From Prosthecodimorpha hirschii (lineage in GTDB: Bacteria; Pseudomonadota; Alphaproteobacteria; Rhizobiales; Ancalomicrobiaceae), in NCBI RefSeq assembly GCF_001305515.1, contig NZ_LJYW01000001.1, positions 2,097,387-2,161,386 of the forward strand: 64,000 nt of DNA, in the 5' to 3' direction. The position numbers were made by a program, and so were the translations under genes. Below the pieces are notes generated by a model, which saw only the letters and a program-made list of their open reading frames with translations, had not been told where the DNA came from and ran no database searches. How positions within the stretch are numbered: position 1 is the first letter of the stretch; each line of letters begins with the position of its first letter. Of the stretch, positions 8,499 to 19,900 are shown in pieces.

Positions 8499-9557
8499 TC
8501 AGGATCCGAACGCCTTCTGGGCGGCGCCGACCACCTTGCGCATCACGCTCGGCAGCGCCTCGCCGGCGAGATCGGCGGCGGTCGACCACCAGAAGCCGTC
8601 CGGAGCGGGATCGCCGGCCGGCCGGCGCGCCAGCCGGACCTCCAGGATCAGATGGAAATGCGTGAAGGTGTGTTCGATCCGGCCGGCCGCCGCCCAGGGG
8701 CCGGGCAGAGGCGGGCTCTCGGCCGGCGCGGCCGGCGTCCAGTCGGTCGACGGCACCTCGCTCATGCCGCCGAGCAGGCCCTTCGGGGGGCGGCGGCGGA
8801 GCAGAACCGCGCCGTCGGATCGCATCGCCACATAGGCGATGCCGCGCCGGGTCGGCCGTTCGGCTTTCGCCCTCCTGCGCGGATAGGTCTCCGGCGCGCC
8901 CGCGGCGCGACCGCGGCAGGCCTCGGACCAGGGGCAGAGCGGACAGGCCGGCTTGCGCGGCGTGCACAGAGTGGCGCCCAGATCCATCATGGCCTGCGCG
9001 AAGTCGCCCGCCCGCCGCTGCGGGGTCAGCGTCGCGGCAAGCCGCTTCAAGGCCGGCTTGGCATCGGGCAGCGGCTCCTCGACAGTGAACAGCCGGGAGA
9101 CCACCCGCTCGACATTGCCGTCGACCACGGTGGCCGGCCGGTCGAAGGCGATCGCCGCGATCGCCGCGGCCGTATAGGCGCCGATCCCGGGCAGCGCCAG
9201 CAGCGCGGCTTCTGTGTCCGGAAACCGTCCGCCATGCCGTTCGGCGACGGCATCGGCGCAGGCCTTCAGGTTGCGGGCGCGAGAATAGTAGCCGAGCCCG
9301 GCCCAGGCCTTCATCACCTCCGCCTCGTCGGCGGCGGCGAGATCGCAGACCCGCGGCCAGCGCGCCAGGAAGGCTTCGAAATAGGGCTTCACCGCCGTCA
9401 CGGTGGTCTGCTGCAGCATGACCTCCGACAGCCAGATCCGATAGGGATCCGGCTTCGCCCCGGCCGCCCGGTCGGCGGGGCCGATCCGCCAGGGCAGGCG
9501 GCGATGGTGGCGGTCGTACCAGGCGAGAAGGGCTGCCGAATCGGGTCGCGTCGTCAT
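8499..9557 (-). CDS. mutY: A/G-specific adenine DNA glycosylase
   Basis: MutY removes adenine mispaired with 8-oxoguanine. The 352-residue protein has the catalytic Glu45 in WLSEVMLQQTTV, the helix-hairpin-helix LPGIGAYTAAAIAA, the catalytic Asp146 in VVDGNVER, and a 4Fe-4S cluster from C198, C205, C208 and C214 (C-x6-C-x2-C-x5-C). The C-terminal NUDIX-like domain for 8-oxoG recognition runs from about residue 235. It is divergent from ccrM. In several relatives mutY lies next to the DUF721-dsbA-smc cluster, which here is 12 kb away. Confidence 0.95.
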   Translation of the reverse strand: MTTRPDSAALLAWYDRHHRRLPWRIGPADRAAGAKPDPYRIWLSEVMLQQTTVTAVKPYFEAFLARWPRVCDLAAADEAEVMKAWAGLGYYSRARNLKACADAVAERHGGRFPDTEAALLALPGIGAYTAAAIAAIAFDRPATVVDGNVERVVSRLFTVEEPLPDAKPALKRLAATLTPQRRAGDFAQAMMDLGATLCTPRKPACPLCPWSEACRGRAAGAPETYPRRRAKAERPTRRGIAYVAMRSDGAVLLRRRPPKGLLGGMSEVPSTDWTPAAPAESPPLPGPWAAAGRIEHTFTHFHLILEVRLARRPAGDPAPDGFWWSTAADLAGEALPSVMRKVVGAAQKAFGS

Positions 9558-9660
9558 GGGGCGATCCTGGCAATGCCGGAGCCGCGGGAAAAGCCGCGGA
9601 CGCCGCCGGCGGTGCGGCGCCGTCGATCCGGCGCCCAGCTTTCATCGCCCGTTCCGGCGC

Positions 9661-9677
9661 TTAACGTCGCTTTTACC
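9661..9677 (+). promoter_or_regulatory. CtrA-like box upstream of ccrM
   Basis: TTAA at 9661-9664, seven bases, then TTTAC at 9672-9676 gives TTAA-N7-TTTAC. This is one mismatch from the CtrA consensus TTAA-N7-TTAAC. It lies about 55-70 bp before the ccrM start, in the AT-richest part of the mutY-ccrM interval. In Caulobacter, CtrA activates ccrM late in the cell cycle. Transfer of that regulation to this organism is inference. Confidence 0.5.
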
Positions 9678-9711
9678 GAATTGGGTAACCTTAATGTTGG
9701 TATCCGCGTAA

Positions 9712-10878
<1,167 letters not shown>

Positions 10879-10942
10879 CGCCAGGCCCCTGGGCCGTCGG
10901 CCCGGCCGCAGGTCGCGCCGGACCGCAAGACCTTCATCCTGC

Positions 10943-11147
10943 CGCGTCATCGCAACCCCTCATCCGCCCTTCGGGCACCTTCTCCCGCAAGGGGAGAAGG
11001 GGAAGGAGCCGCGAGATCGCGTGCGCCGATTTCCGCTATCCCTCAACCCGGGTGCGCGGACTTCCCCCAATCCCTCAACGCGTTACTCCCTTCTCCCCCC
11101 AAGGGGGGAGAAGGTGCCCGAAGGGCGGATGAGGGGGTCGATCGTGC
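10943..11147. repeat. RIME/BIME-like paired palindromic repeat, copy 2 (inverted orientation)
   Basis: This is the element seen at 8-178, in the opposite orientation. The left arm (CCTCATCCGCCCTTCGGGC at about 10959) and right arm (GAAGGGCGGATGAGG, ending near 11137) are inverted copies. Its outer flanks match copy 1 when reversed (ATCGCAACCCC on the left, GTCGATCG on the right). The spacer is longer because a segment of about 28 bp starting GTTGAGGGAT (minus strand) is tandemly duplicated. It fills most of the 10879-11210 gap between ccrM and glyS. A GC-rich hairpin without a clear T run follows at about 11161-11187. Confidence 0.8.
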
Positions 11148-11210
11148 GTCAACGCCCCAAGGCGGCGGTCCGGCTACCCGGCCGCCGCGCGCCGTCACAC
11201 CGGCTCGGGC

Positions 11211-13493
11211 CTACCCGGCGATCTTCGAGAAATCGGCGACGGCGTGGCAGGCGGCGCGGATTTGGTCGAGGAGGCGGAGGCGGTTGAGGCGGAGGGCGGG
11301 GTCGGCGGCGTTGACCAGGATCTTGTCGAAGAAGGCGTCGACCGGAGCACGCAGGGCGGAAAGCGCCGTCATGGCGGCGGCGAAATCCTCGCGCGCCACG
11401 GCCGCGGCGGCGGCCGGGGCGGCGGTTGCGATGGCGGCGGCGAGCGCCTGTTCCTCGGCCTCGGCGAGGAGGCCCGGATCGACCGCGCCGGTGACGGCGG
11501 CGGCGTCCTTCTTCTCCTCGGCCTTCAGGATGTTGACCGCGCGGCGATAGCCGGCGAGCAGGTTGCGCCCGTCCTCGCTCGACAGGAAGCCGCCGAGCGC
11601 CTCGACCCGGCGGACGATCGAGACCACGTCGTCCTGTCCGCCGAGCCCGAAGACCGCGTCGACCAGATCGTGCCGGGCGCCCTGCTCGCGCAGCTGCACC
11701 TTGAGGCGGTCGGCGAAGAAGGCGAGCAGGTCGAGGCTCTTCAGCCAGGCCTCCTGGACGGTCGCCTCGGCATAGGATTCGACCGCGCGCGGATCGGCGA
11801 CCGGCGCCAGCAAGCGTTCGCGCAAGGCGACCATGACGGTCTCCGGCACGCCGGCGGAGGCCAGTTCATCGGCGATATCCATCTGCCGGTCGACCGCCAC
11901 CAGGCGCTTGTCGAGCATGATCTCGCCGAAGGGCGCCGGCATCGCGGCCAGCAGCGGCAGCCGCACGCCGTTCGACAACAGGATCCGGATCACGCCGAGC
12001 GCGGCGCGGCGCAGCTGGTAGGGGTCCTTGGAGCCGGTCGGCTTCTCGTCGATCGCCCAGAAGCCGATCAGGGTGTCGAGCTTGTCGGCCAGCGCGACCG
12101 CGATCGCGACCGGGTCGGTCGGCACGCGGTCGGACGGGCCCTGCGGCCGGTAGTGGTCCTCGATCGCGCGGGCGACCGCCGGATCCTCGCCCTGCAGCGC
12201 GGCGTAGCGGCCGCCCATCAGGCCCTGCACTTCCGGGAACTCGCCGACCACTTCGGTCAGGAGGTCGGCCTTGGCGAGCGTCGCCGCCCGGGCGGCAAGG
12301 TCCGCGTCGGCACCGACGGCGGGCGCCAGGTCGCGGGCGAGCCGGACGATGCGCTCGATGCGCTCGGCCTGGGTGCCGAGCTTCTCGTGGAAGACGATGC
12401 CGAGGTCGCGCATCTTGGCGAGGCGCTGGTCGAGCGGCTTCAGCCCGCGGTCGCCGTAGCCCGGCAGGTCGCGCTGGTCGGTCTCCCAGAAATGGCGCGC
12501 GTCGGACAGGCGCGCGCGCACCACGCGGCCGTTGCCGGCCGTGATTGCGACGCCGTCGTCGCTGGCGATGATGTTGGAGACCAGGATGAAGCGGTTGGCG
12601 AGGCGCTGGTCGACATGTTGCGAGCGCAGCACGAAGCATTTCTGGTTGGCCCGGATGGTCGCGCGGATGACCTCGCCCGGCACCGCCAGGAAGGCCTCCT
12701 CGAAGGCACCCATCAGCACGACCGGCCATTCGACCAGCCCGGCGACCTCCTCCAGGAGGCCGTCGTCCTCGATCAGTTCGAGCCCTTGCGCGAGCGCCAG
12801 ATCCTTGGCGTCGTGCAGGATGATGTCCTTGCGCCGGTCGGCGTCGAGGATCACGTAGGCCGCCTGCAGCCTGGCCGAATAGTCGTCGAAGCGTTTCACC
12901 GTGATCGGGCCGGGCGCCATGAAGCGGTGGCCGTAGGTGACGTTGCCGGAGCGGATGCCGTCGATCTCGAAGGGCACGATGTCGGGCTCCTCGGTCTCCG
13001 GGCCGAAGGTGCAGACGATCGAATGCAGCGGCCGCACCCAGCGCAGGGAGCCGGTGCCCCAGCGCTGCGACTTCGGCCAGGGGAAGTTGCGCACCACCTG
13101 CGGCACCAGATCGGCGATCACGTCGATCGCCGCCCGGCCCGGCTTCTTCTGGCGGGCGACGTAGAACTCGCCCTTCTTGGCGTCGGCGACGATCTCCGCC
13201 TCGTCGATCGAGGCGAGGCCGGCCGCCTTCAGGAAGCCCTGCAGGGCGGCCTCGGGGGCGCCGACGCGCGGCCCCTTCTTCTCTTCGGTCTGGTCGGGCG
13301 ACCGGGCCGGCACGCCGGTCACCTGTAGCGCCAGCCGGCGCGGCGTCGCATAGGCCTTGGCGCCCTCGTAGATGAGACCCGCCGCGACGAGACCGTCCGT
13401 GATCGCCTTCCTGAGGTCCTCCGCGGCCTTGCGCTGCATGCGCGCGGGGATTTCTTCGGAAAAGAGTTCGAGCAGCAGATCGGGCATGGTCAT
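11211..13493 (-). CDS. glyS: Glycyl-tRNA synthetase beta subunit
   Basis: The 760-residue protein starts [20 protein letters not shown], the usual beginning of GlyS, and has the expected length of about 690-760 residues. GlyS forms an alpha2beta2 enzyme with GlyQ and charges tRNA-Gly. The C-terminal alpha-helical DALR-like part is present ([18 protein letters not shown]). Two starts are possible, at 13493 and 13487. The alpha subunit gene glyQ, usually just upstream of glyS, is not in this window. The upstream neighbour is the ATP synthase F0 operon. Confidence 0.95.
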   Translation of the reverse strand: MTMPDLLLELFSEEIPARMQRKAAEDLRKAITDGLVAAGLIYEGAKAYATPRRLALQVTGVPARSPDQTEEKKGPRVGAPEAALQGFLKAAGLASIDEAEIVADAKKGEFYVARQKKPGRAAIDVIADLVPQVVRNFPWPKSQRWGTGSLRWVRPLHSIVCTFGPETEEPDIVPFEIDGIRSGNVTYGHRFMAPGPITVKRFDDYSARLQAAYVILDADRRKDIILHDAKDLALAQGLELIEDDGLLEEVAGLVEWPVVLMGAFEEAFLAVPGEVIRATIRANQKCFVLRSQHVDQRLANRFILVSNIIASDDGVAITAGNGRVVRARLSDARHFWETDQRDLPGYGDRGLKPLDQRLAKMRDLGIVFHEKLGTQAERIERIVRLARDLAPAVGADADLAARAATLAKADLLTEVVGEFPEVQGLMGGRYAALQGEDPAVARAIEDHYRPQGPSDRVPTDPVAIAVALADKLDTLIGFWAIDEKPTGSKDPYQLRRAALGVIRILLSNGVRLPLLAAMPAPFGEIMLDKRLVAVDRQMDIADELASAGVPETVMVALRERLLAPVADPRAVESYAEATVQEAWLKSLDLLAFFADRLKVQLREQGARHDLVDAVFGLGGQDDVVSIVRRVEALGGFLSSEDGRNLLAGYRRAVNILKAEEKKDAAAVTGAVDPGLLAEAEEQALAAAIATAAPAAAAAVAREDFAAAMTALSALRAPVDAFFDKILVNAADPALRLNRLRLLDQIRAACHAVADFSKIAG

Positions 13494-13696
13494 GGCTCAC
13501 GGCAGGGCGCCGGCTGAGGCGCGAAGGAACGTCCGGCCCGCGACGGGCAGGCGCGACCGAGGGCGGACGGGCGCGAGGACGCGACGCCCGCGGGCGCGCG
13601 AGGCCGCACCTCGGGACGGCTCTCGTCTAGCCCCGCCGCGCGGCTTTGTCAGCCCCGGGCGTCCCGAAAAGCAGGCCCCCGAAAAGCAGGCGCCCG

Positions 13697-13735
13697 GAAA
13701 AGACGAAGGCCCGCGACCGTTTCCGGACGCGGGCC
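13697..13735 (-). terminator. Rho-independent terminator downstream of the F0 ATP-synthase operon
   Basis: GGCCCGCG (13708-13715) pairs with CGCGGGCC (13728-13735). On the minus strand the stem is followed by TTCGTCTTTT. It lies about 27 bp after the atpF stop. Just beyond it a motif like CCCGAAAAGCAGG is repeated in tandem at about 13663-13692. Confidence 0.75.
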
Positions 13736-13761
13736 CTGTCGGGTTCGAAACGGTCGGTCCG

Positions 13762-14253
13762 TCAGGCCAGCTTGGCGCGCACGTCGGAGACGGCGTTGCG
13801 CACCAGCGCGTCGGCCACATCGCCCTTGACCTTGACGGCCAGCAGCGCCGTGGCGGCCTCGACGGCGACATCCGCCGCACGGGCACGGACCTCGGCGAGC
13901 GCCTGGGTCTCGGCCTGGCCGATCTTCGCTTCCGCCGCCTTGGTCCGGCGGGCGATCATCTCTTCGAGCGACTTGGTGGCTTCGGCGGTGAGGCGCGCGG
14001 CCTCGGCCTTGGCCTCCTCGACGATCTTGGCCGCCTCGGCTTCGGCGCCGGCCGTCTTGGCCTTGTACTCGGCCAGGAGCGCACTCGCCTCGGCGCGCAG
14101 ACGCGCGGCCTCGGCAAGGTTGTCGTCGATCTTCTTGGCCCGGTCGTCGAGGGCACCGGCGATCTTGCCCGGCACCTTCAGGACCACCATGGCAACCAGG
14201 AAGATCACCAGGGCAACGAAGGCCCAGAAGCTAGCGTAACCTGTCGCGTCCAT
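13762..14253 (-). CDS. atpF: ATP synthase F0 subunit b
   Basis: The 163-residue protein has one N-terminal membrane helix (SFWAFVALVIFLVAMVVLKV) and a long Ala/Glu/Lys-rich helical stalk that dimerises with b'. The peripheral stalk holds F1 static against the rotor. It is the last gene of the F0 operon, follows the b' gene by 9 bp, and is followed by a terminator. F1 genes are not in the window, as expected for alphaproteobacteria, where F0 and F1 operons are separate. Confidence 0.93.
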   Translation of the reverse strand: MDATGYASFWAFVALVIFLVAMVVLKVPGKIAGALDDRAKKIDDNLAEAARLRAEASALLAEYKAKTAGAEAEAAKIVEEAKAEAARLTAEATKSLEEMIARRTKAAEAKIGQAETQALAEVRARAADVAVEAATALLAVKVKGDVADALVRNAVSDVRAKLA

Positions 14254-14262
14254 CGGTCGTCC

Positions 14263-14814
14263 TCACTTGGCCATCGCGGTGCCGACCGCGCCGGCGACCT
14301 CGTCGCGGCTCGCCGACACGCTGGTCAGCGCCGACACGAGCGCTTCGGCGGTCTCGATCGCGATCGAGCCGACCTCGCCCAGGGCGCGCGCCTTGATCTC
14401 GCCGATCCGGTTTTCGGCTTCCGCCAACCGGGCGCCCAGAGAGGCTTCGGCAGCGGCACGCTTGGCGTCCATGTCGGCGTTGAGCGCCGCACGGGTCTCG
14501 GTGGCGATCGCCTGCGCCCGGGCGCGGGCGGCGGCGAGGCTTTGTTCATAGGCGGCGAGCGCGGCGTCGGTCTCGGCCTTGAGGCGCTGGGCCTCGGCCA
14601 GATCACGCGCGATCCGGTCGCTGCGGGCCTCCAGGATACCGCCGATCCGGGGCAGAATCACCTTGGAGACGACCCACAGAAGGGCCACGAAGGTGATCGC
14701 GAGCCAGAGCAGCTGGGAGGCGAAGGTCGAGGAGTCGAACGGCGGGAAGCCGCCGGCATGGGCCTCGCCGCCGCCGTGGCCGACCTCGGCATGAGTCGTG
14801 GGAGTCTGAGCCAT
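14263..14814 (-). CDS. atpF2: ATP synthase F0 subunit b'
   Basis: The 183-residue protein begins MAQTPTTHAEVGHGGGEAHA, a short His/Gly-rich cytoplasmic tail. A membrane helix (LLWLAITFVALLWVVSKVIL) and a long charged coiled-coil stalk follow. A diverged second b subunit next to atpF is typical of alphaproteobacteria and photosynthetic lineages. The start at 14814 fits family members. In-frame codons reaching to 14913 give atypical sequence and are left out. It pairs with AtpF in the peripheral stalk. Confidence 0.92.
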   Translation of the reverse strand: MAQTPTTHAEVGHGGGEAHAGGFPPFDSSTFASQLLWLAITFVALLWVVSKVILPRIGGILEARSDRIARDLAEAQRLKAETDAALAAYEQSLAAARARAQAIATETRAALNADMDAKRAAAEASLGARLAEAENRIGEIKARALGEVGSIAIETAEALVSALTSVSASRDEVAGAVGTAMAK

Positions 14815-14954
14815 GATGGTCCCCGGAGGAGGATGGACGGATTCGGCCCGCCCCGATCCGTCGGGGGAGCCGAATACGGTCTTCTTGCCGGTGCCGGCCG
14901 TCTGCCGCCGCAACCGGCCCCGTCAGGGCGCCGGCCTCGGCGGCAGCGGATCGA

Positions 14955-15179
14955 TCAACGGAACAGGAGCAGCAGCGCGACGAGCAGCGAGAAGATGCCC
15001 AGCGCTTCGGTCACGGCGAAGCCGAAGATCAGGCGGCCGAACTGGCCGTCGGCAGCCGCCGGGTTGCGCAGGGCGCCCGCCAGGTAGTTGCCGAAGATGG
15101 TGCCGAGACCAATGCCGGCGCCGCCCATGCCCAGGCAAGCGATACCAGCGCCGATGAGAGCGGCAGCGTCAGCGTTCAT
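14955..15179 (-). CDS. atpE: ATP synthase F0 subunit c
   Basis: This 74-residue hydrophobic hairpin begins [20 protein letters not shown]. It has the Gly-rich first helix, the polar loop ALRNPAAA, and the proton-carrying Glu in [10 protein letters not shown]. Copies assemble into the rotating c ring. The start has AGGAG upstream (AAGAAGGAGCATCGAC before ATG). It lies 86 bp after atpB and 140 bp before the b' gene. Confidence 0.96.
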   Translation of the reverse strand: MNADAAALIGAGIACLGMGGAGIGLGTIFGNYLAGALRNPAAADGQFGRLIFGFAVTEALGIFSLLVALLLLFR

Positions 15180-15265
15180 GTCGATGCTCCTTCTTGGGTG
15201 ATCCGGCGATCTCGCGATCGGATTGGGGATCGTGGATGGGTAGGCTCTCGGCGGGACGCCCGGGC

Positions 15266-16024
15266 TCAGTGGCCCGGATGCACCGCGTCGTTCAGGTACA
15301 TGCAGGTCAGCACGGTGAACACGTAGGCCTGCAGGAACGCGACCAGGAACTCCAGCGCGGTCAGCGCGATCGTCATGGCCAGCGGCAGAAGCGAACCGAC
15401 GACGCCGATACCGCCCAGCGCACCGAGCGAGAAGACGAAGCCGGCGAAGACCTTGAGGGTGATGTGGCCCGCCAGCATGTTGGCGAAGAGACGGACCGAG
15501 AGGCTGATCGGACGCGAGAGGAACGAGATGACCTCGATCGCGGTGACCAGCGGGATGAGCGCCATCGGCACGCCGTGCGGCACGAACAGGCCGAAGAAGT
15601 GCAGGCCATGCCGCCAGATGCCGTAGCCGACCACCGTCAGGATGACCACCATGGCGAGCGCGAAGGTCACGATGATGTGGCTGGTCACAGTGAAGAAGTA
15701 GGGCACCATGCCGAACAGGTTGGCGAACAGCACGAAGGAGAACAGCGAGAAGACGAGCGGGAAGAACTTCATGCCTTCCTGGCCGGCCGCATTCCGCAGC
15801 GTGGTCGCGACGAACTCGTAGAGCATCTCGGCGACCGACTGGGCGCGGCCCGGAACCAGCGCGCGGCTCGTGGTCGCCCAGGTGGCGAACAGCGTGATCG
15901 CGGCGACCGTCAGGACCATGAACAGCGCGGAATTGGTGAAGGACAGGTCGAGACCGCCGACCTTGATCGGAAGGATCTTCACGATCGCAAACTGGTGAAG
16001 TGGATCGACCTTCTCGCTCGCCAC
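15266..16024 (-). CDS. atpB: ATP synthase F0 subunit a
   Basis: The 252-residue integral membrane protein forms the proton half-channels against the c ring. The essential Arg lies in [13 protein letters not shown]. Several membrane helices are evident, for example [15 protein letters not shown] and [17 protein letters not shown]. The GTG start at 16024 (read as [12 protein letters not shown]) matches the family N terminus and has GAGGA about eight bases upstream. An upstream ATG at 16105 would add unusual sequence. Confidence 0.93.
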   Translation of the reverse strand: MASEKVDPLHQFAIVKILPIKVGGLDLSFTNSALFMVLTVAAITLFATWATTSRALVPGRAQSVAEMLYEFVATTLRNAAGQEGMKFFPLVFSLFSFVLFANLFGMVPYFFTVTSHIIVTFALAMVVILTVVGYGIWRHGLHFFGLFVPHGVPMALIPLVTAIEVISFLSRPISLSVRLFANMLAGHITLKVFAGFVFSLGALGGIGVVGSLLPLAMTIALTALEFLVAFLQAYVFTVLTCMYLNDAVHPGH

Positions 16025-16213
16025 CGCTCGGTCCTCGCAACCATTGGGGGCCCGATGGACCCCGCCTCCGACATGATCGGAGCCGACCGGCGGGCTATCA
16101 CCCACGATCGGCTCCTCGAAACGTCAAGCGCGCGAAGCGCTAGCAGATGCGGACGCCGATGGCATCCGAATTCTTTGCGTCCTGCCCGGCCTTGTCGCCC
16201 GTCAGGAAGCCGC

Positions 16214-16696
16214 TCAGCCCTTCGGCGAACCGCCGGCACCCGGCCCGCCGCCCGGATCGGATCCGCGCTTGCGGAGCCGTTCGGTCGGCTGGGCGATGGC
16301 GCCCTGCGAGCGCAGGACGTTGAGCACCCCGGCGGCAAAACCGAGCATCAGGAACAGGATCAGACCGAACGGCCGCGTTCCCGCCACCCAGTCGATGCCA
16401 TACCCGATCGCGGCACCGACCAGCACCCCCGCGACGAATTCCGACCCGACCTTCAGCGCCTCGGCGAACCCGCCGCCTTGCCGCGCCGGCCCGCCGGCTT
16501 GCGCCGCCCTGGCCGGCATCCGCGCATCGAGCTCGCGCTCGAGCCGCTTCAGCCGATCGTCGAATTCCGCCCGATCCGGCGCCCCCGACGGACCCGCTGG
16601 GCGGTTCCGATCGGTCGCGTCCGATCCGCGATCTTGCGATCCACGTTCCCCGGAGGACTGGTCTGCGGACATTGCCTCACCCCGCTCTTTATCCAT
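16214..16696 (-). CDS. atpI: ATP synthase assembly protein I (AtpI/AtpZ family)
   Basis: The 160-residue protein has a charged, Gly/Pro-rich N-terminal half with EFDDRLKRLERELDARMP (short coiled coil). Two membrane helices follow (VAGVLVGAAIGYGIDWVAGT and GLILFLMLGFAAGVLNVLRS). This layout, and its position as first gene of the F0 operon 189 bp before atpB, identify it as AtpI, which helps assemble the c ring. An alternative ATG at 16672 (MSADQSSGER) is equally plausible. The AT-richer stretch at 16835-16865 is a candidate operon promoter. Confidence 0.85.
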   Translation of the reverse strand: MDKERGEAMSADQSSGERGSQDRGSDATDRNRPAGPSGAPDRAEFDDRLKRLERELDARMPARAAQAGGPARQGGGFAEALKVGSEFVAGVLVGAAIGYGIDWVAGTRPFGLILFLMLGFAAGVLNVLRSQGAIAQPTERLRKRGSDPGGGPGAGGSPKG

Positions 16697-16973
16697 TCGA
16701 CACCATGCCGTACCGAAAGAACGGGTTCCCGCCCCTTCGGTTCACGCATGCGGTCAGCATGGACAAGACGACGTGACGCCACCCCGAAGCCGGCGGCACC
16801 ATAGTTTCCCGTCAGGAGCCTGTCAAGGATCGCGGATTATCTATTATCTCATTGATTTCACGACACGAACACCGTTTGCGACGAATTCGCCGCACGGCTC
16901 CGCACCCTCGCAATTGGTCGAAGTTGCCGCAGTGCAGCGTCGGGACGGCAGCCGGCCACCGGAGACGGTGCGG

Positions 16974-19900
16974 TCAGACCGCTTCCAGGAAGCGTTCGGC
17001 GCGTTCCAGGTCCACGGAGACGAGCTGCGAGACGCCGCGTTCGGCCATGGTCACGCCGAACAGGCGGTCCATCCGCGCCATGGTGATCGGGTTGTGGGTG
17101 ATCACCACGAAGCGGGTGTCGGTGCGCCGGCTCATGTCGTCGAGGAGATCGCAGTAGCGCTCGACATTGGCGTCGTCGAGCGGCGCATCGACCTCGTCGA
17201 GCACGCAGATCGGGGCCGGGTTGGTCAGGAACACGGCGAAGATCAGCGCCATCGCGGTCAGCGCCTGCTCGCCGCCGGAGAGCAACGTCATGGTCGAGGG
17301 CTTCTTGCCCGGCGGCCGGGCCATGATCTCCAGGCCCGCCTGCAGCGGATCGTCGGATTCGACCAGCTGGAGCTCGGCCGTGCCGCCGCCGAAGAGATGG
17401 GTGAAGAGCGAGCGGAAATGGCCGTTGACGGTCTCGAAGGCCGCCATCAGCCGTTCGCGGGCCTCCCGATTCAGGCTCGCGATGCCCTGGCGCAGGCGCT
17501 TGATCGCCTCGATCAGATCGTCGCGCTCGCCGACCAGCGTATCGCGCCGCGTCTCGACCTCGCGCGCCTCGTCGTCGGCGCGCAGATTGACCCCGCCGAG
17601 CTTCTCGCGCTCGACCTTCAGACGCTCGACGCGCGTCTCCAGGGCGCCGAGATCCGGGCGCCGGGCGGCCGGATCGAGCCCGGCCAGCGCGGCGAGCCCG
17701 GCCGGCGCGCTGTCGAAGGTCTCGGCGATCGCCTGCTCGATCTCGGCCGCACGGCCGCGCGCCGCCGCCTGGCGCTCCTCCGCGCGGCCGCGCGCCTCGC
17801 GGGCGGCGGAGAGCGCGTCGAGCGCGGCGCGGGCGATCCGGTCGGTCTCCTTGGCGTCGCGCTCGGCGGTGTCGAGGGCGGCATCGGCGGCGGCCAGCGC
17901 GCCCTCGGCGCGGGCGATCTCGGCGGCGAGCGCGATCCGGCGCTCGGCCAGTTCCTCGGGCCGGTCGACCAGCGCCTCCTTCTCGATCTCCGCGTCCTCG
18001 CGCCGGCGATCGAGCACGGCCAATTGGCTGCGCGCATTCTCGGCCCGGGCGAGCCAGGCCGACCGCTCCCGGCCGATCGCCTCCAGCCGGCGCCGGCGCA
18101 GATCGGCCTCGCGGGCGAGGCCCTGGGCGGCGGCGCGCCGTTCCACGGCCTCGGCGCGCGCGGTGGCGACGGCGGCGCGGAGAACGGCCAGCCGCTCGTC
18201 CAGGCCTGCGGCCGGCGGCAGGGCATCGAGGGCCGCGCGGCTCGCCGCTGCGGCGGCCTCGGCGTCGGCGGCCTCCGCGACCAGCCGGGCGAGCGCGGCC
18301 TCCTCGGCGGCGAGCCGCGCGGCGAGGTCGGCGGCGGCCCGTTCGGCCTTGGCGAGCGTGTCGCGGGCGGTCTCGGCGCGACGGCGCGCCTCGCGCAGGG
18401 TCTCGCGGGCGGCGCGTTCGCCGGCCTCGGCGGTCCCGATCGCGGCGCGGGCCTGTTCGGCTTCGCTCTTCAGCGCCTGCTGGGTGGCGCGGGCCGCGTC
18501 CAGGAGCCCTTCGAGGGCGGCGAGCCGGTTGCGTCCGGACAGGCGCTGCGCCGCCGCGGTCGGCGCGCCGGCCGTCATGGCGAGGCCGTCCCAGCGCCAG
18601 AGATCGCCGGCGCGGGAGACGAGACGCTGCCCGGCGGCGAGCCGCTTCTGCAGCGCCGGGCCATCGGCCGGATCGACCAGGCCGACCTGGGCGAGGCGGC
18701 GGGCCAGAAGCGCCGGCGCGCGGACATGGGCGGCGAGCGGCGCGGCGCCCTCCGGCAGGGCCGGGTCGGCCTCGGCGGATCCGGGCGGGCGCCAATGAAC
18801 CGGCGCGGCCGGATCGGTGCCGGCATCGAGATCGTCGCCGAGCGCGGCGGCAAGCGCGGCCTCGCAGCCGGCCTCGACCTCGATCTGGTCGATCACCGGC
18901 GGCCACAGATCGAGCCCGCCGACATTGAGCAGGCCGGACAGCGTCCGTGATTCGGTCTCCAGGCGCTGGACCGTCCGCTCGGCCTCGGTCAGCGGCCCGC
19001 GGGCGCGCTCCGCGGCCGCACGCGCCGTGCGCACCGCCTCCTCGGTTTCCAGGGCGTGCGCTTCGGCGGCCTCGACCGCCTCCGCGGCGGCCTCGGCCGC
19101 CTCCCGCTCGGCCACGAGCCCGTCATAGGCGGCGATCCGCCCAGCCAGGGCGTCGCGCTCGGCGGCGACGGTCTCGGACTGAGCGGCCAGCCGGGCCACG
19201 CGGTCGGCGGCGGCGGCAACATCGCGCTCCAGCGCGGCGCGGCGCGCGACCACATCGGCGGCGGCGCTGCGCAGGGCGTGCTCCTCGGCCTCGGCCTCGG
19301 CGAGACGGGCCTCCGCGTCGGCCAGCTGGTCGGCCAGCTCGGCGGCATGCTCGGCGCCGTCCTCGGCCTCCGCGGTCAGGTCGGCCGCCTCCGCGTCGAG
19401 GACCGAGACGGCCTCGCCGGTATCGCCGGCCAGCCGCTCCTCGCGCAGCCGGTCCTCGGCGAGCTGGATCAGGCGCCGGTCGATCTCGGCCAGGCGCTCG
19501 CGCACCCGCCGCCCCTCCGCCTCGATCTCGCCGACCGCGAGACGCAGGCGCTGCAGGGTCGCGCCGGCCGCCGCATGGGCTTCGCGCAACCCCGGCAGCC
19601 CATGCGCGGCGACGGCCTGATCGCGCGCGGCATGCGCCTGGGCCTCGGCGACCTCGGTCTGGCGCCGTTCGGCTCCCGTGAGCGCGGCCTCGGCCTCGGC
19701 CAGCTGCTCGCGGGCCGCGATCCATTTCAGCCAGGCGATGGCCGCCTCCGCCTGACGGATCTCCGCCGACAGAAGGCGGTAGCGGGAGGCCTGGCGGGCC
19801 TGGCGCTTGAGGCCGTCGAGCTGGCCGTCGATCTGGGTCAGGACATCTTCGAGCCGCTCCAGATTCTGTTCGGCGGCGCGCAGGCGGATCTCGGCCTCGT

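Noticed and set aside
11161-11187. Terminator for ccrM or glyS
   Set aside because: A strong GC hairpin (GCGGCGGTCCGG with CCCGGCCGCCGC) is present but no T run follows on either strand.
11244-13328. Long open frame antisense to glyS
   Set aside because: Same reason: a shadow of glyS codon bias with no recognisable motif.
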